This document shows positions 44,981 to 55,831 of a DNA stretch of 64,000 nt, one piece after another (position 1 is the first letter of the stretch; every line of letters begins with the position of its first letter). The notes beneath the pieces are model-generated. The model did not search any database. It saw nothing but the letters and a program-made list of their open reading frames with translations, and was not told where the DNA came from. Both the position numbers and the translations under genes were made by a program. Origin of the DNA: Sthenelais limicola (lineage: Eukaryota > Annelida > Polychaeta > Phyllodocida > Sigalionidae); the NCBI GenBank assembly GCA_942159475.1, contig OW804097.1, positions 50,302,986 through 50,366,985 of the forward strand, in the 5' to 3' direction.

Positions 44981-47900
44981 TAGTCCGGAGGTAGGAGGGG
45001 TGAACCTTGCGTTTTAGGGCCATACGAAGTTTTTTGATTGATTCTAAATCTCCAAAATCTCCTGATTCCAAATCTGCCGGGTGCCACTCTGTAACCCTTG
45101 AGGAAAATTATTTATCGACGTTTTAAAAAAAAAGTTAAAAATATTAAATTTAATCAATAAAAAAAATATTTCAATGTCAGTATCCACTATAATTGCATAA
45201 TTATGATGGAACATGAACTTTGTAAGTGGAATTAAATATATACCAAGTTAGAGAATTCATCATGACCTCTAAAGGTCATATTCAAAGGTCAAAGGTCAAG
45301 GTCAAAGGTATTATTTAAGGTTTTTTGCAAATAACTATGAGAAAAATCGTCTGACATCTTAGATCGAATAAAGATATATAGAGCCACACACCTTTCCCGA
45401 CTTGGCGCGGGAAAAAGCGTTGTCAAGCACTCAGAAGTACAACGCGCGTTACTAACGTTGCATGAATAAGAAGACCTCACGATGCACATTATTGCGTCGT
45501 CTCTGGCATAGGGCTAGTCCATACACGGAGCTACGCAACATTTGCGCCAACAAAACAAAGTTTGTATTGGTCTCTCACGTCATCAATTAAAGTAATACAT
45601 AAACATGGTTCATACCAAATGCAAGCTTAGACATTTCTCTTTCTGATGGTGTATAGGGTTAGGCAATTATTTTATATATTAATGCCTTAGAATGCTACAT
45701 TAGACAAGCCAGTTTTGCACGACGATCGGATTTTTGTCATTGGAGTCAATCCCATACTTGTCAAGCAGCAGGGGAAAGGCCGAACATTATTAACAGTGCA
45801 GTTTCCCTCATATCGTCCTTATTTAAATACAAATGTTGATGAAATTAAATATATAGGGGTAGAAAAACATGCTCTTTCAGAATTTAAACATCTTGGTAAT
45901 GTATTTGGAGTAGAGATAGCGTTTTTTAGCGTAATATTTAAGCGTAATTTCCCCATGATGTCCCTGCCAAAACTCAATAGGGTCAGGTCGTCAGAAAATG
46001 TACAATGGTTGGCTCTACGCATTTAGTAAATCTTGCTAAATTACTTGAAAAATGAAAAATACTAGCTACACTAGAGTATGTTTGGTGTTACATCGATTGC
46101 ACGAATGTGCTTGGTTATGTAAAACTGTATTTTGAATCTCATTTCTTTCTCAAATCTCCGCCATGTGCCTGCCGCAACCTAAATAGGGTCAGGTTGTCAG
46201 AAAATGTACAATCGTTGGCTCATATATGCCTTATTTATAAAAACTGACCTTGATATAAATACAGTTTATGGGGTAGAAAAGCATGCGCTGTCCGAATTTC
46301 ATGTTTTTGGCAATTTACTTCGAGTAGAAATAGCGATTTGTTATCAATATGTGGGAGCGTGCGTGTGCGATGTGTACGCAAGTGCGTCGGAAATTCAGGT
46401 GGAAATGGGCAGAATGGGGTTTTCCTTATAAGGGGGCGACGCGGACGCGCAAAGAACAGGCGGCAAAAACTGGAACCTATATAAGGTTTCCCAGTACAAG
46501 CACCTTCGGCGCTCATACCGCCTTCGGCAGGGGAAACCTTAAAAAAACATCCCACTTACAAATGGGTGCAGCTTGGATTTCAGGTGTGAGGCCACCAATC
46601 TATTTCTTCTCATGTAAACTTAACCCTATTGTCATCAATTGTAATATCTTTGGATTTTAGTATACAAAGCTATAGTTCATCTAAATTATCATGTTCAACA
46701 GGTCCTGTTCAACAGTAGTTGTTTGATATAGTTGTGCAGCAGCAAAATAAAGCTGTGCACTATTTTATAAGTGTGAAGGTGATGAGCTCTCTTCAAATGA
46801 CTTCACCAAATCATCTCTGGATAGATGAAGGAAGTAAAGATTAGTTTAATAATAATATTTAATATTCCCTGTTTATAAGCTGCGCTCTGTGTATGGGCCT
46901 TCCCAGTAGTTGAATAAAAGTATTAAAATACAAAAAATAATAGCCAATATGGGATTTACATGTGCCCTTGTGCAAGCTGATTCTCAACATACTGACATAC
47001 AAATATTTAGCAGCACTAAAATAGGAAGAATATTTTCAAGAATGCTATTACTTCTATCAGGGAGGTATATACAGAGGGAGTAGAAACGAGGATTATGCTC
47101 AACTGGCATATAGTAGAAAGTAATGCCACTACTACGGTCCCCCTCTCTCCGCACATTTCCCCCACTCCCCCTTTTGCCTCTGTCTCTCATACCTGTTTTT
47201 CTCTCCAAACCCTATCCCCGATTTCCCCCTCTCCCTTGCCTCTTCCTCATGCTCCCCCTCCTTCCTTTGTCTCCCTTCCCCTACATCATCTCCCTTCCCT
47301 CTTTTCCCTCTCCTTCTTCTTTCCCTTCCCCTCTCGTATTTTCCCACCCTCTCCCTTTTACTCACTCTCCCCTCCTACATCCTCTCCCTCCTCTCCCCCT
47401 CTCCAATACCCCGACCCCTCTTCTTCACTCTCCCACTCCTCTGCATGTAGTGGCAAATGACCCCCCTCTGGATTTCCAAACCTGTCCACCCCTAGACAGA
47501 AATATTGGACTGAATGATTATCAATTAACCTATTGAGAAATATGTATAATGCATAATGCATAATGGAATCAAATCACATATAATGTGTAAATTGAATTAA
47601 TAAATTGAATTCGAAATTCTACAGTTAGTTCTCCTAATCCTTACATTACGAACTGTTGTCAGGCAATTATTCTGAATGATCTTCTTGTCTGATGACATGT
47701 CTACCACACTATACTCCCAAATTGTAGTACTGGAACTATAAATGTTTTAAATATCAAGGAAGCAAGGTCTCTCTTAATTAAATGCCTTATTATGCCTCTG
47801 TAATATACTAGCAATACTAATGCCAATAATGCACTATACTGGTTCATGTTATAGATAACAAAATTATCTCTGTAACCCCTAGATTAAAAAATGTTTTGCA

Positions 47901-48744
47901 TTGTAGTCTTAGTTTGTAGTAATGTGGTATCAGTTTTTGCATGAACAATTACAGAATCAGACATCCTTTCATAGTGATTAGTTCTTGTCATAATGCTATC
48001 AGGAATAATTATTTTGATGATTGTGCACATTAACATCTGATTCCTTTCATTATCGTCAAAAGTGCTGACCCCATCCCTTTAATTGCTATAAAACCATAAA
48101 AAATTCAATTTAATTCAGATACTTGGTTACAAAATATCAATTGAAAGATCCTAGAACAATCATTTCATGTGTTTAGCTCTATCTATAACAGATACTCAAC
48201 TATGCTTCCAAGAAACAAGGGCCTACTTCATTTTCCGGCCAAAACACAAAATTGTCTCATCAAGTAATTGTAATAGGACTTCTGAATGTAGAATCAAGTA
48301 ACTGGTATCAATCAATAGGAAATAATGTACCCTAAAATTAATTTAATTTGATCTAAGATGTCAGACCATTTTCTCCAAGAGTTATTTGCAAAAAACCTCA
48401 AACATACTTTTGACCTTGACCTTTGACCTTTGAATATGACCTTTAGCGGTCATGATGAACTCTCTTGACCTTGAAATATGCAATTCCTCGTTCAAAGTTT
48501 ATTTTCCATCAAAATTATGCAATTACAGTGGATATTTAGGACGAAATTATTTTTTTAATTATTAAAATTAATTTTTTTAACTTTTTTTTTTCAAATGTTG
48601 ATAAATAATTTTCCTCAAGGGTTACAGAGTGGCACCCGGCAGATTTGGAATCAGGAGATTCTGGAGATCTAGAATCAATAAAAAAACATTGTATGGACCA
48701 AAACGCAAGGTTCAGCCCAAAAATGGGGTTCTGCCTCCGGACTA
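44981..48744. mobile_element. 3.76 kb element with 400 bp inverted repeats, inserted in pol
   Basis: The ends read TAGTCCGGAGG and CCTCCGGACTA. Inverted repeats of about 400 bp (44981-45375 and 48345-48744) match at roughly 80 percent. The duplicated target is TAA on both sides (44978-44980 and 48745-48747), and removing element plus one target copy leaves the pol frame uninterrupted there. A 3 bp TWA target is typical of PIF/Harbinger elements. No transposase is seen, so it is non-autonomous. Interior repeats of about 205 bp occur around 45780-46400. Confidence 0.75.
45376..48344. other. Interior of the 3.76 kb element, non-coding
   Basis: Diverged repeats share GGTAGAAAAACATGC (45857, 46270) and GGTCAGGTCGTCAGAAAATG (45983, 46186). 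A C/T-rich stretch at 47130-47460 gives low-complexity open frames on both strands. No protein family is recognised. Confidence 0.55.
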
Positions 48745-48747
48745 TAA

Positions 48748-49567
48748 AGGCTATATCTGCTTCAGTATTCCACTGAAACTGCTCCCTGCGACCCAGCTTC
48801 TTGGTCAGCTGATACAGAGGAACCATCCTGTCTGCAAAGTTTGGAATAAACGACCTGTAATAATTTGCCAGGCCATTAAAGGCTCTCATTTCCCTGACAG
48901 TTTTTGGTATAGGGTATGAACGTATTATCCGGACCTTTTCCGGGTCGGGCTGCAGCCCATCCTTTGTAACCACAAACCCCAGAAATTGCATAATCTCATA
49001 CCCAAATGCACACTTTTCAGCTCTAAATTTAAGTTTTGCCCCCCTGAAAGCCTGCAAAACCTCCTCAACGTCCTGCATATGCTCCGACCATGTAGGTGAA
49101 GCAATAATTACATCGTCCATGTATGGCAGGGCATTCGGCACATATTTTAGCACGCTCTCGATCACCGAATGAAATGGTTTAGGCGATGTTTTTAGGCCCA
49201 TTGGCATGACCCTGTACTGGTAGACCCCCTTCGGTGTGACAAAGCTTGTCTTAGATTTATCTTCAGGCCTCAGGGGCACCTGAAAAAATCCTGAATGGCA
49301 GTCCAGTTTTGAGAAAAATCGTCCCCCCAGTCCTCCGACATTTTCCAGCATTTCATCTGCTGAAGGGAAGACCCTACATTTGTTTTTTATGCATTTATTG
49401 ATTTCACAATAGTCGATGACCAAGCGATAATTTTTGTCCTGTCTCTCTGCTGCCTTTCCCTTCTCTACCAGAAAACATGGTGCAGCGAACTCCGACTCGC
49501 CATTCGATTTTTCAATAATGCCTAAACGCATTTGCTCCTCCAGCATTGTCTCCAATACTTTTGTCAT
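48748..49567 (-). pseudogene. pol: Reverse transcriptase (copy 2)
   Basis: Motifs in order are RLGIIEKSNGESEF, RLVIDYCEIN, FFSKLDCHSGFFQVPL, FVTPKGVYQYRVMPMGLK, ALPYMDDVIIAS, KCAFGYEIMQFLG and ADRMVPLYQLTK. This is a full gypsy-type RT with YMDD. Upstream, it is joined in frame to the protease part except for one TGA at about 49579. Downstream it is interrupted by the inverted-repeat element. Confidence 0.85.
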
Positions 49568-49579
49568 ATGAGGGTTGGT

Positions 49580-51046
49580 TCAGTATGGGTTTCTGATCGG
49601 CGCCATGTATTTCTCTTTTAATTCTATCTTATGTGCGAATATATCTGTCGTCGAGATCGGCGAATCCTTTGTAGCGAAAACCGATTGATATCTTTGCAGC
49701 AGGCTTGCCATACTCAATTTCTGCTCCGCCGTCAGCTGATCGCCTAGAGTATATTCAACGTTTGCTCGTTCACGCGTTGTCATACCTACCTTGTCATTCT
49801 CCATAGTCTGCTCGGCCGTTTTGGAGATGCTCGTTCTCATGTAGTCCTCTTCGTCGACCACAGAGAAGGCTGCTAAAACAGAACCCTTTCCCAATTTTAT
49901 TGCTGTATTTGCGGCATTAAATAGGGTGATTGGTATGTTATTTCCCCCTTTTTGAGGCCTAACTAGGGCCCTTTTAACCGCAAATGGGACCTGCACACAT
50001 CTTTTCAAATTGTCAACTACCCCCACTGTATGATTTAAATTTTGATGGGTTGAAACCACTGCCATGCAAGTAAATTCGGATTTAGGAGGTATTAATTTTG
50101 GCTTGGTTAATCTGACGGTGTAATGGTCAGGATCCTGCATTCGAAAGTCTATCTGGGCCTTTCTTGCTTTCAAAAAGTCAACCCCTATGATACATTGAAG
50201 GGAAAGGCCCCTCACAACATAGAACCATGCATTAGTATGGGCTTCTCCAATGTTAATGGACAACAACACCCTTTCTTTCGCCCTGTGGCGCCCCCCATCG
50301 GCTGTGTATATAACCAAATATGTCTGTACACGGCGAAGCAGCGCACCCTTTTGCTGCACTACTTGGTTCAGCGTGTCAGTTGAGATACAGCTAATACTAG
50401 CACCCGTGTCTACCAGGCAATTAATTTTTGGCGACCCAACTGTACAAATTGTTCTGCAGTTTTCCAGCTGAACTGTCACTTTTCCCGTGTCACTATCTTG
50501 GAGTACCAGCTGTGAGGAACGATCCTTGCCCCCGTCTGATTTCTCATTGTCATCTTGTGTCACCTCTATGTGATTTTCAAAGGACATTAATCCCTCGCTA
50601 TCAAGCGTCTGAAGTTCCGATTTCTGTGTTGCTCTATCCTGTTCATACTCTTTCTTCTTTTTCTCCTGTATCTTCCATCTTCTTTTTTGGCTCCATCTCT
50701 TCCTTATAGCTCTTGCTACATCCCTTTCTTTTGAGGCCATCTCCTGCACCTCCATCGTTCCCTTTTCCTCTTCGCTTCCCGAATTAGTAGCACTCATCGC
50801 ATTATTCTTATATACTTCAGATCGGTCAATCCCCTCTGCCGGTGTGAAAATTCTGGCGATAAACTCCGTCCTTGACTTTACCTGTCGTTTTTGGTGGTTG
50901 GACTTGTATCCTCTTACTCCTGTCCCTTTCCTGGCGTCTTTCCCCCTCCTCTCTTCTCGGAGTCCATTCTCTGTCATCAGGAGATTGATGATCCTGGACC
51001 CTGGGACGCGTATTGACATTACTACTCTCACTAGGAGTAATATCAT
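49580..51046 (-). CDS. pol: Protease and pol N-terminus (copy 2)
   Basis: NCLVDTGASISC is the aspartic protease active site, and LQCIIGVDFLKARKAQIDF is the second conserved block. The N-terminal 150 residues are charged and may include the gag-pol junction. The frame overlaps the capsid frame by 221 bases in the +1 register, so expression would need a frameshift, as in Ty3. The end (KYMAPIRNPY) is the start of the RT region and stops at a single TGA in frame with RT. Confidence 0.75.
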   Translation of the reverse strand: MILLLVRVVMSIRVPGSRIINLLMTENGLREERRGKDARKGTGVRGYKSNHQKRQVKSRTEFIARIFTPAEGIDRSEVYKNNAMSATNSGSEEEKGTMEVQEMASKERDVARAIRKRWSQKRRWKIQEKKKKEYEQDRATQKSELQTLDSEGLMSFENHIEVTQDDNEKSDGGKDRSSQLVLQDSDTGKVTVQLENCRTICTVGSPKINCLVDTGASISCISTDTLNQVVQQKGALLRRVQTYLVIYTADGGRHRAKERVLLSINIGEAHTNAWFYVVRGLSLQCIIGVDFLKARKAQIDFRMQDPDHYTVRLTKPKLIPPKSEFTCMAVVSTHQNLNHTVGVVDNLKRCVQVPFAVKRALVRPQKGGNNIPITLFNAANTAIKLGKGSVLAAFSVVDEEDYMRTSISKTAEQTMENDKVGMTTRERANVEYTLGDQLTAEQKLSMASLLQRYQSVFATKDSPISTTDIFAHKIELKEKYMAPIRNPY

Positions 51047-51650
51047 AACCTTTCATTGCCAGGGAGGCTATCATTGATTGCGTGGATCCCACCAAATGAA
51101 GTCTCAGAGCTTTTTCATTCTGTACATCTAGCAGCTCATGTTTAATCGCTGCCCCTCTAGCTTCTTCGCAAGTACGAGGAGCTTCTGTCAGAACTCTTTC
51201 TGCCAATCCGTCTTTGAGGCCTGCTATGAATGCTTTCAATTTCTCATCCTCACGCAGAGATGTTCTAGCCAACAACACCAGCATAGCATCCGCATACTTT
51301 TCCACACTTTCACCTGTTTCCTGTCGCCGACGCGAATAGTCATCTTTCACCTCACTGTATGGCATCTCTTGAAATTTACTCAGGAATTTGGCCTTGATAT
51401 CTGTATATGACACTGTGCCCCTCTTTCTGGCTGATACTGAGGCGACCTGTTGGTAATAAGCTTTGGCCGATCCCTCCAATCTTCCTGCTAGCCCCTGGAG
51501 CCAGTATTCCTCAGGTATGCCTAGGGCACTTGCATATTCCTCATATTCCGTGAGGAATTCTGATACATTTCTAGTAGCCGTTGAGTGACAAAAATTCTCC
51601 GGCCCGATAATGAAATGTCGCATTGCTGCCCCTCCCCCCCCCCCCCCCAT
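50826..51650 (-). CDS. gag: Gag capsid region (copy 2)
   Basis: It begins inside a G homopolymer (about 14 G on the minus strand) and reads a retrotransposon capsid: WLQGLAGRLEGSAKAYYQQV, KFLSKFQEMPYSEV, RRRQETGESVEKYADAM and KLKAFIAGLKDGLAERVL. The C-terminus is basic and arginine-rich, without a CCHC zinc knuckle. It lies one frame away from the N-terminal gag part across the G run. A slip of the homopolymer would unite them. Confidence 0.75.
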   Translation of the reverse strand: MGGGGGGAAMRHFIIGPENFCHSTATRNVSEFLTEYEEYASALGIPEEYWLQGLAGRLEGSAKAYYQQVASVSARKRGTVSYTDIKAKFLSKFQEMPYSEVKDDYSRRRQETGESVEKYADAMLVLLARTSLREDEKLKAFIAGLKDGLAERVLTEAPRTCEEARGAAIKHELLDVQNEKALRLHLVGSTQSMIASLAMKGYDITPSESSNVNTRPRVQDHQSPDDREWTPRREEGERRQERDRSKRIQVQPPKTTGKVKDGVYRQNFHTGRGD

Positions 51651-53049
51651 TCGATTTCGCCGACCATCTTCCTGTCGCCGCTGATGCTAATGCCGGGTGC
51701 ACATTAGGCAGTCTATACATTTCAGTTATGTCGCCCGAATCCAAGGAGCAGATTGTGCTGCCAGCCCCCGGCTTTGCTGGCTGTTGGGCTGCTGTGCGAG
51801 GTGTATTAGGCATTCTATTTTGGTGCTGCTGGTCTCCTTTTACATCAGTCAGAGTTTTGACCAGCTCTGTCAGATGTTTTTGGTCTTGTTTATACAGCAT
51901 AGACGCGTCTCTAAACTGGGCACTCTTCTCCTCATGTTCTAATTTTAGCTTATCCATTTCTGATGCTAGCCAGTCGGCTCTTGCCTCTCTCATAAGGTTT
52001 TCTCTTTCCATATCCTCACACCATTCTCTATTTCTGGCCTCTCTTTCCTCCTCCATCTCCTGTCTTGCTATTTCTGCTCTCTCCCATTCCTCTCTGTCAC
52101 TCTCCTCTTTTCTGTCTACTCTGGCTCTAGCTCGCCTTTCCTCCTCCAGTTCCCTTTTTAGCTCATCCAGCTCCTTGTTGTGTCTCTCTCGTTCCTTCAC
52201 TATACATTCGGCCCTTTGCTGATCCCTCTTCTCCATGTTTTTCTGCGTATTCCTCCAATCGTTTTGTAATGCAATGATTGTATTTTTGTTCTCTGTCTCG
52301 GCCGCTTTTACCCTCTGTCTTGTGCCGTCTTCCCATGCTACCTTTAGCGCATCAATTCTAGCCTCATATCTGTCTTCTGCATCTTTTAACATTTTGTTGT
52401 TGGTCCGTTCCCAATCGCTTCTCATATCCTGAACTGCTCGTAACGTATCATCTTCCGCCGTTTTAAGAGTGGCCTGTGTCCTTTGTAGTTCCCTGCTAAC
52501 TATGTCCACACTTTGCCTGAGCAATTCTTCTTTGGCTCCTTGTGGACTTAAATAATCAAAGTTGGGATTGAAAGGGAGCGGCACCAAGGGGTCTGAATAA
52601 TAGGGTGGTTTCTCAGCTCCCCACGCCACTTCTGGTAATAAAGGTGCTCTAGGGTCATCACAATAATCATGAGCAAAAGGATTGTTGCGTTTTGGCTTAG
52701 CGCCCCCCACCGCTCTGCTTTCTGTGTTTAAGTTGGCGTAACTTGGCAGTTCATGAACAGAACATTCTGGTGACGAGTCTTCTGTTGTACTTTCCTGTTC
52801 TGTTTTCACCTCCCTATTGACATGAACCCCTACACTAGGTTTTGCAGATGCCTTCATTCTTGCCAGTCTTTTCTCCATCAATTTTGCAAGATTTTTGATT
52901 CCATCTTTAATTATGGACACCTTTTCCCTCTCTACTTTGTCAATCCTTTCAGTTGTTTCAACAAAGTTTTTCGCACTTTGCGTTATCCGATCATTATTCT
53001 TTTGTATTTCCTTCACCAGATCCGCTACAGAAGAAGTGTTTTCCGACAT
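51571..53049 (-). CDS. gag: Gag N-terminal coiled-coil region (copy 2)
   Basis: The frame has 492 codons from ATG 53049, 30 bases downstream of a leader donor. Residues 170-400 form a very long charged coiled coil (ERHNKELDELKRELEEERRA, EEWERAEIARQEMEEEREAR). A GGGGG run precedes the stop, in the homopolymer shared with the capsid frame. Such a long coiled coil before a capsid domain is unusual for gypsy gag and might drive assembly. Confidence 0.7.
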   Translation of the reverse strand: MSENTSSVADLVKEIQKNNDRITQSAKNFVETTERIDKVEREKVSIIKDGIKNLAKLMEKRLARMKASAKPSVGVHVNREVKTEQESTTEDSSPECSVHELPSYANLNTESRAVGGAKPKRNNPFAHDYCDDPRAPLLPEVAWGAEKPPYYSDPLVPLPFNPNFDYLSPQGAKEELLRQSVDIVSRELQRTQATLKTAEDDTLRAVQDMRSDWERTNNKMLKDAEDRYEARIDALKVAWEDGTRQRVKAAETENKNTIIALQNDWRNTQKNMEKRDQQRAECIVKERERHNKELDELKRELEEERRARARVDRKEESDREEWERAEIARQEMEEEREARNREWCEDMERENLMREARADWLASEMDKLKLEHEEKSAQFRDASMLYKQDQKHLTELVKTLTDVKGDQQHQNRMPNTPRTAAQQPAKPGAGSTICSLDSGDITEMYRLPNVHPALASAATGRWSAKSNGGGGGRGSNATFHYRAGEFLSLNGY

Positions 53050-53078
53050 TTAACCAACTTGTATACTCACCCCAATCC

Positions 53079-53080
53079 TT
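53079..53080 (-). promoter_or_regulatory. Leader splice donor upstream of gag
   Basis: GGGGTGAGTATAC on the minus strand is a near-consensus 5' splice site between the LTR and the gag ATG. This is where retroviruses place the major donor for subgenomic mRNAs. Confidence 0.45.
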
Positions 53081-53097
53081 TGCACACTTGATCCAAT

Positions 53098-53115
53098 CCC
53101 GTGGTTCTCCAACCA
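53098..53115 (-). promoter_or_regulatory. Candidate primer-binding site
   Basis: TGGTTGGAGAACCACGGG on the minus strand starts with TGG, one base after a CA-ended stretch. It would pair with a tRNA 3' end ending in CCA whose T-arm reads CCCGTGG. I cannot name the tRNA. Confidence 0.4.
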
Positions 53116-53116
53116 G

Positions 53117-53515
53117 TGTTGCGCGCATAGCTTCTGATCTTTGTGCTATTGGACGGTGCTTCGGGACCAGGGTGAATATATTTAGCCAGACGTTATACAT
53201 TCTAGGGTAGTCGGGGCTCTATGTCTTAATCCTCATTATGATTCCGTGTTGTGCATTATCGGTGGATAAGTGTCTATATCACGTAGATGGTCATTGTAGT
53301 AGTCGTATTCGTATGGTAGCATTACTTGTCATATCGAGTTTAGCAGTTTAGAGGGTTCCAGTATAAACAACACAACACGAAGAGTTCTAGTTACGCCACT
53401 ACTTGTATATTGTACCTTATCCTGTACATAGATGATGTTCCATCTATGATGATGTTCCCCGTATATATACCCAGGTGATGAGTGTCGGGTGTCCCCATTG
53501 GTGGGCCCTTACCCT
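53117..53515 (-). repeat. Probable 5' LTR
   Basis: It ends in CAACA next to the candidate primer-binding site and contains a TATA box (GTATATATAC, 53461-53470) about 345 bases before that end. The second LTR is not in the window, so the outer edge is only bounded by the foldback that begins at 53519. Confidence 0.45.
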
Positions 53516-53518
53516 ATA

Positions 53519-54065
53519 ATATATCCCCGGTCCCCGCACTCATATACAAAAAGTAGGACATATGCTCGTTCCACCTATCAGAAAACATACCCTTTTCCGC
53601 GGATTTTGAGCTGAAAAAGTACCCCTTTTTCCATGAAAACGCTGACTTTTTAGCCCTAAAAAACACCCCTTTTTTCTTAAAAATGCTGACATTTTCACAT
53701 TCATTTGCTTTCCCAGAAACGAGACTTAAAACAGAAGTGACCAACCCACATGTAATAGATGCTGCGAGTTTCCTGTGTTAAGAGCAATTTAAGATCAAAT
53801 AACCAAGACCCACACTGCAGAGCGAGTTTGCTCCCCTGATTATCACTATCATAACTTTCCCAAGCAAACACAAACAAACTTTTCACTTTACCAGCTGAAT
53901 TAACACCCCTTTTTTCCATTTTCGCGAAGTCATCAAGAAAAAAGACCCCTTTTTTTAGGTTTTCAGGGACATGCGAATTTTCCCCAAAAGACCCCCTATG
54001 TCCGCGGAAATGGGAACGAGCATGCGTGTCATTATGTGTAGGGAGTGCGGGGACCGGGAATATAT
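53519..54065. mobile_element. Foldback element of 547 bp
   Basis: The arms (ATATATCCCCGGTCCCCGCA, then ATGCTCGTTCC and TTTCCGCGGA) recur inverted at 53985-54065 with some divergence. The interior repeats CCCCTTTTTTC and TTTAGCCCTAAAAAACACCC-like sequence, and carries only composition-driven frames. It abuts the LTR. Confidence 0.65.
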
Positions 54066-54876
54066 CCCTTCCTAGCCCCTCCCATCCCCTGGCGCATGCC
54101 TTGTTCAAAGTTAAATGTCCTACCCTACTACCCATCCCTGCTGCCCCCTCGTGTTAACCACGGTTACTACAATAAGTGTCAAGTTGTCCCCCGAGTCCAT
54201 ACACGACCACTGCGCCACAAGTGAAGGCCTGAAACTGCGTGATGCCCCGAGGGCACGGGGCACACTGACTGAAGCCCGAAAGTAGTCCACTATTCCTATG
54301 CCCAGCTTGGAGCTCACTGCGCCCGCAGGGCGCTCACCGGTGCGATCATTACTCTCGTGCCCTCGTTCTGGTCATTCAATATGGCGGTGTATGTGTTGTT
54401 TCACCAGAGTCGGTAATAAACAATCCTCGTTTGTGGGATTAATTCTCCCTATCCAAGTATGACATTACATTCGGAGGAAGATACAACACATGGGAAGGTA
54501 TCTCATTAAGAGAACCGGAGCGATCTTTGCAAAGGATGGATTCTAAGCCTCGTATAACCTAGTGTTGGCTAAGATAACCCGATTTCGACGGTTTGTAAGG
54601 CACTAAGGGTTTGTAAACAACTCCAGTGAGTTTGGTCACAGAGGGACGCGAAATCAACTTTTAACCGTAGGCGTAGTCTTAGGCCCGGTTCTATGAAAAA
54701 GAAAGTGCATCACATCAGATAACCTTCTAGGGATCCATTTCCGAACCCTCTGGCAGGCAAGTGGTCGACTCATTGTTGGATTAGTTGTCATATACCACTG
54801 CCAGAATTAGAAAAAGCTGGCTCTAAAGACTAAACTATACTATCATCCTGACGCCTAGTTTTTAGTTGATACAAAG
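54066..54876. other. No gene recognised
   Basis: This is GC-richer sequence up to 54400 with an AATATGGCGG motif at 54379, then AT-rich sequence. A 35 bp stretch at 54838-54872 recurs inverted at 62416-62452. Confidence 0.4.
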
Positions 54877-54880
54877 TTAA

Positions 54881-55470
54881 GGATGATCGCGGGTATTTCT
54901 CAGTTGCCAAAAACGGCGGGGATTTTACGACATTGACCATGTTGATATTTTTTTTTTTTTTTTATCATTTCTTAGGTTAGTGATGTTCAGTTATTAAAAA
55001 GAAACACTTCTGACTTTTGAACAGATTAGTATATGTTTTTTTTCTTGTTTGTTATTGTTTTACAACACCGTAAGCCACCTTGTTTACATGAAATTCAAAG
55101 CTAGTCCAGCTCTCAATCACTGCACTGTCAAGTTTGGGGGCCTCCAGCTCCTAAAGTAATCTGGGGACCACCCGTTTACTTGTTATTTTCAGAAAGTATA
55201 TCCCTTAAACTATGATATACTAAAAAATTAGCCAACTCTAATTACAATTTATGGTTTAAAATGGATAAAACGTTTCAAAAACGCCCTTTTCTCCATAGAC
55301 GGCCATATTAAATTAATTAAATAACTTTTTATTTTCAAACGGAAATAGCAAAAAATCTAGTCTGGGGACCCCCCTTAAAAAAATTATATTTGAAATCAGC
55401 ATGATTTGGAGTACAAAGTGTGAAAAAATCAGGCTGATCTATTTACTTTGGGAAATACCCGCGGTCATCC
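54881..55470. mobile_element. TTAA-flanked miniature element, 590 bp
   Basis: The termini GGATGATCGCGGGTATTTC and GAAATACCCGCGGTCATCC are inverted copies and are flanked on both sides by TTAA (54877-54880, 55471-55474). This target suggests piggyBac- or Kolobok-type mobilisation. No coding capacity. Confidence 0.65.
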
Positions 55471-55831
55471 TTAACCGCTGCAAGAGATTGTTGTGTTTAT
55501 TTGTATTTGTATTTCTTTATTGACAGCATTTTACCAGGTGCATGATGATAATTCTCAGCATGTCTTAAATTTTAGAAAAATAATATATCGAATCAAGTGT
55601 TTAATGTTAACATATATTCGGCATAATCACTAGGTGTCGTCGCATTCACAGAAGTTTCGTTGCTTATATCAGAGCCATTAATACTAGAGTTGGGAAGCCC
55701 CAGTACATAGCTGTTTGCGCTGCCTATCTCGGCTAATTTAGTTCACTCATAGCATGTAAGGTGGCGCTAGTAGCGGCGCGTTGCGCCCCTAGTGAAGTTT
55801 TTGTGCAAGAGTGGAACTCTCCTGCGTCTAA

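Larger units (their letters stand above)
31210..53515 (-). mobile_element. Large env-bearing Ty3/gypsy-like retroelement (copy 2)
   Basis: Reading the minus strand from the right: probable 5' LTR, gag, protease, RT, RNase H, integrase, five small ORFs A-E, ORFs F and G, and an F-type envelope. Without its two inserts it is about 17 kb and still lacks the 3' LTR, far longer than usual gypsy elements (about 5-9 kb). The 3' end is cut by the Harbinger terminal repeat at 31209. The order pol-then-env and the integrase domain order (RT-RH-IN) place it with Ty3/gypsy elements and not with BEL or copia. Confidence 0.75.

Noticed and set aside
44984..45071. Apparent extension of the RNase H frame to 45071
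   Set aside because: This stretch belongs to the inserted element's inverted repeat, as the mirrored copy at 48650-48740 shows; it is not pol sequence.
47095..47561. Open frames of 121 and 137 codons
   Set aside because: The DNA is an almost pure C/T tract inside a non-autonomous element; products are proline/serine/leucine repeats.
48629..48919. Plus-strand frame of 96 codons at the insert edge
   Set aside because: It reads through the inverted repeat and antisense RT; no independent coding evidence.
51623..53091. Plus-strand frames opposite gag, including one of 199 codons
   Set aside because: Serine/leucine-rich antisense image of the gag coiled coil.
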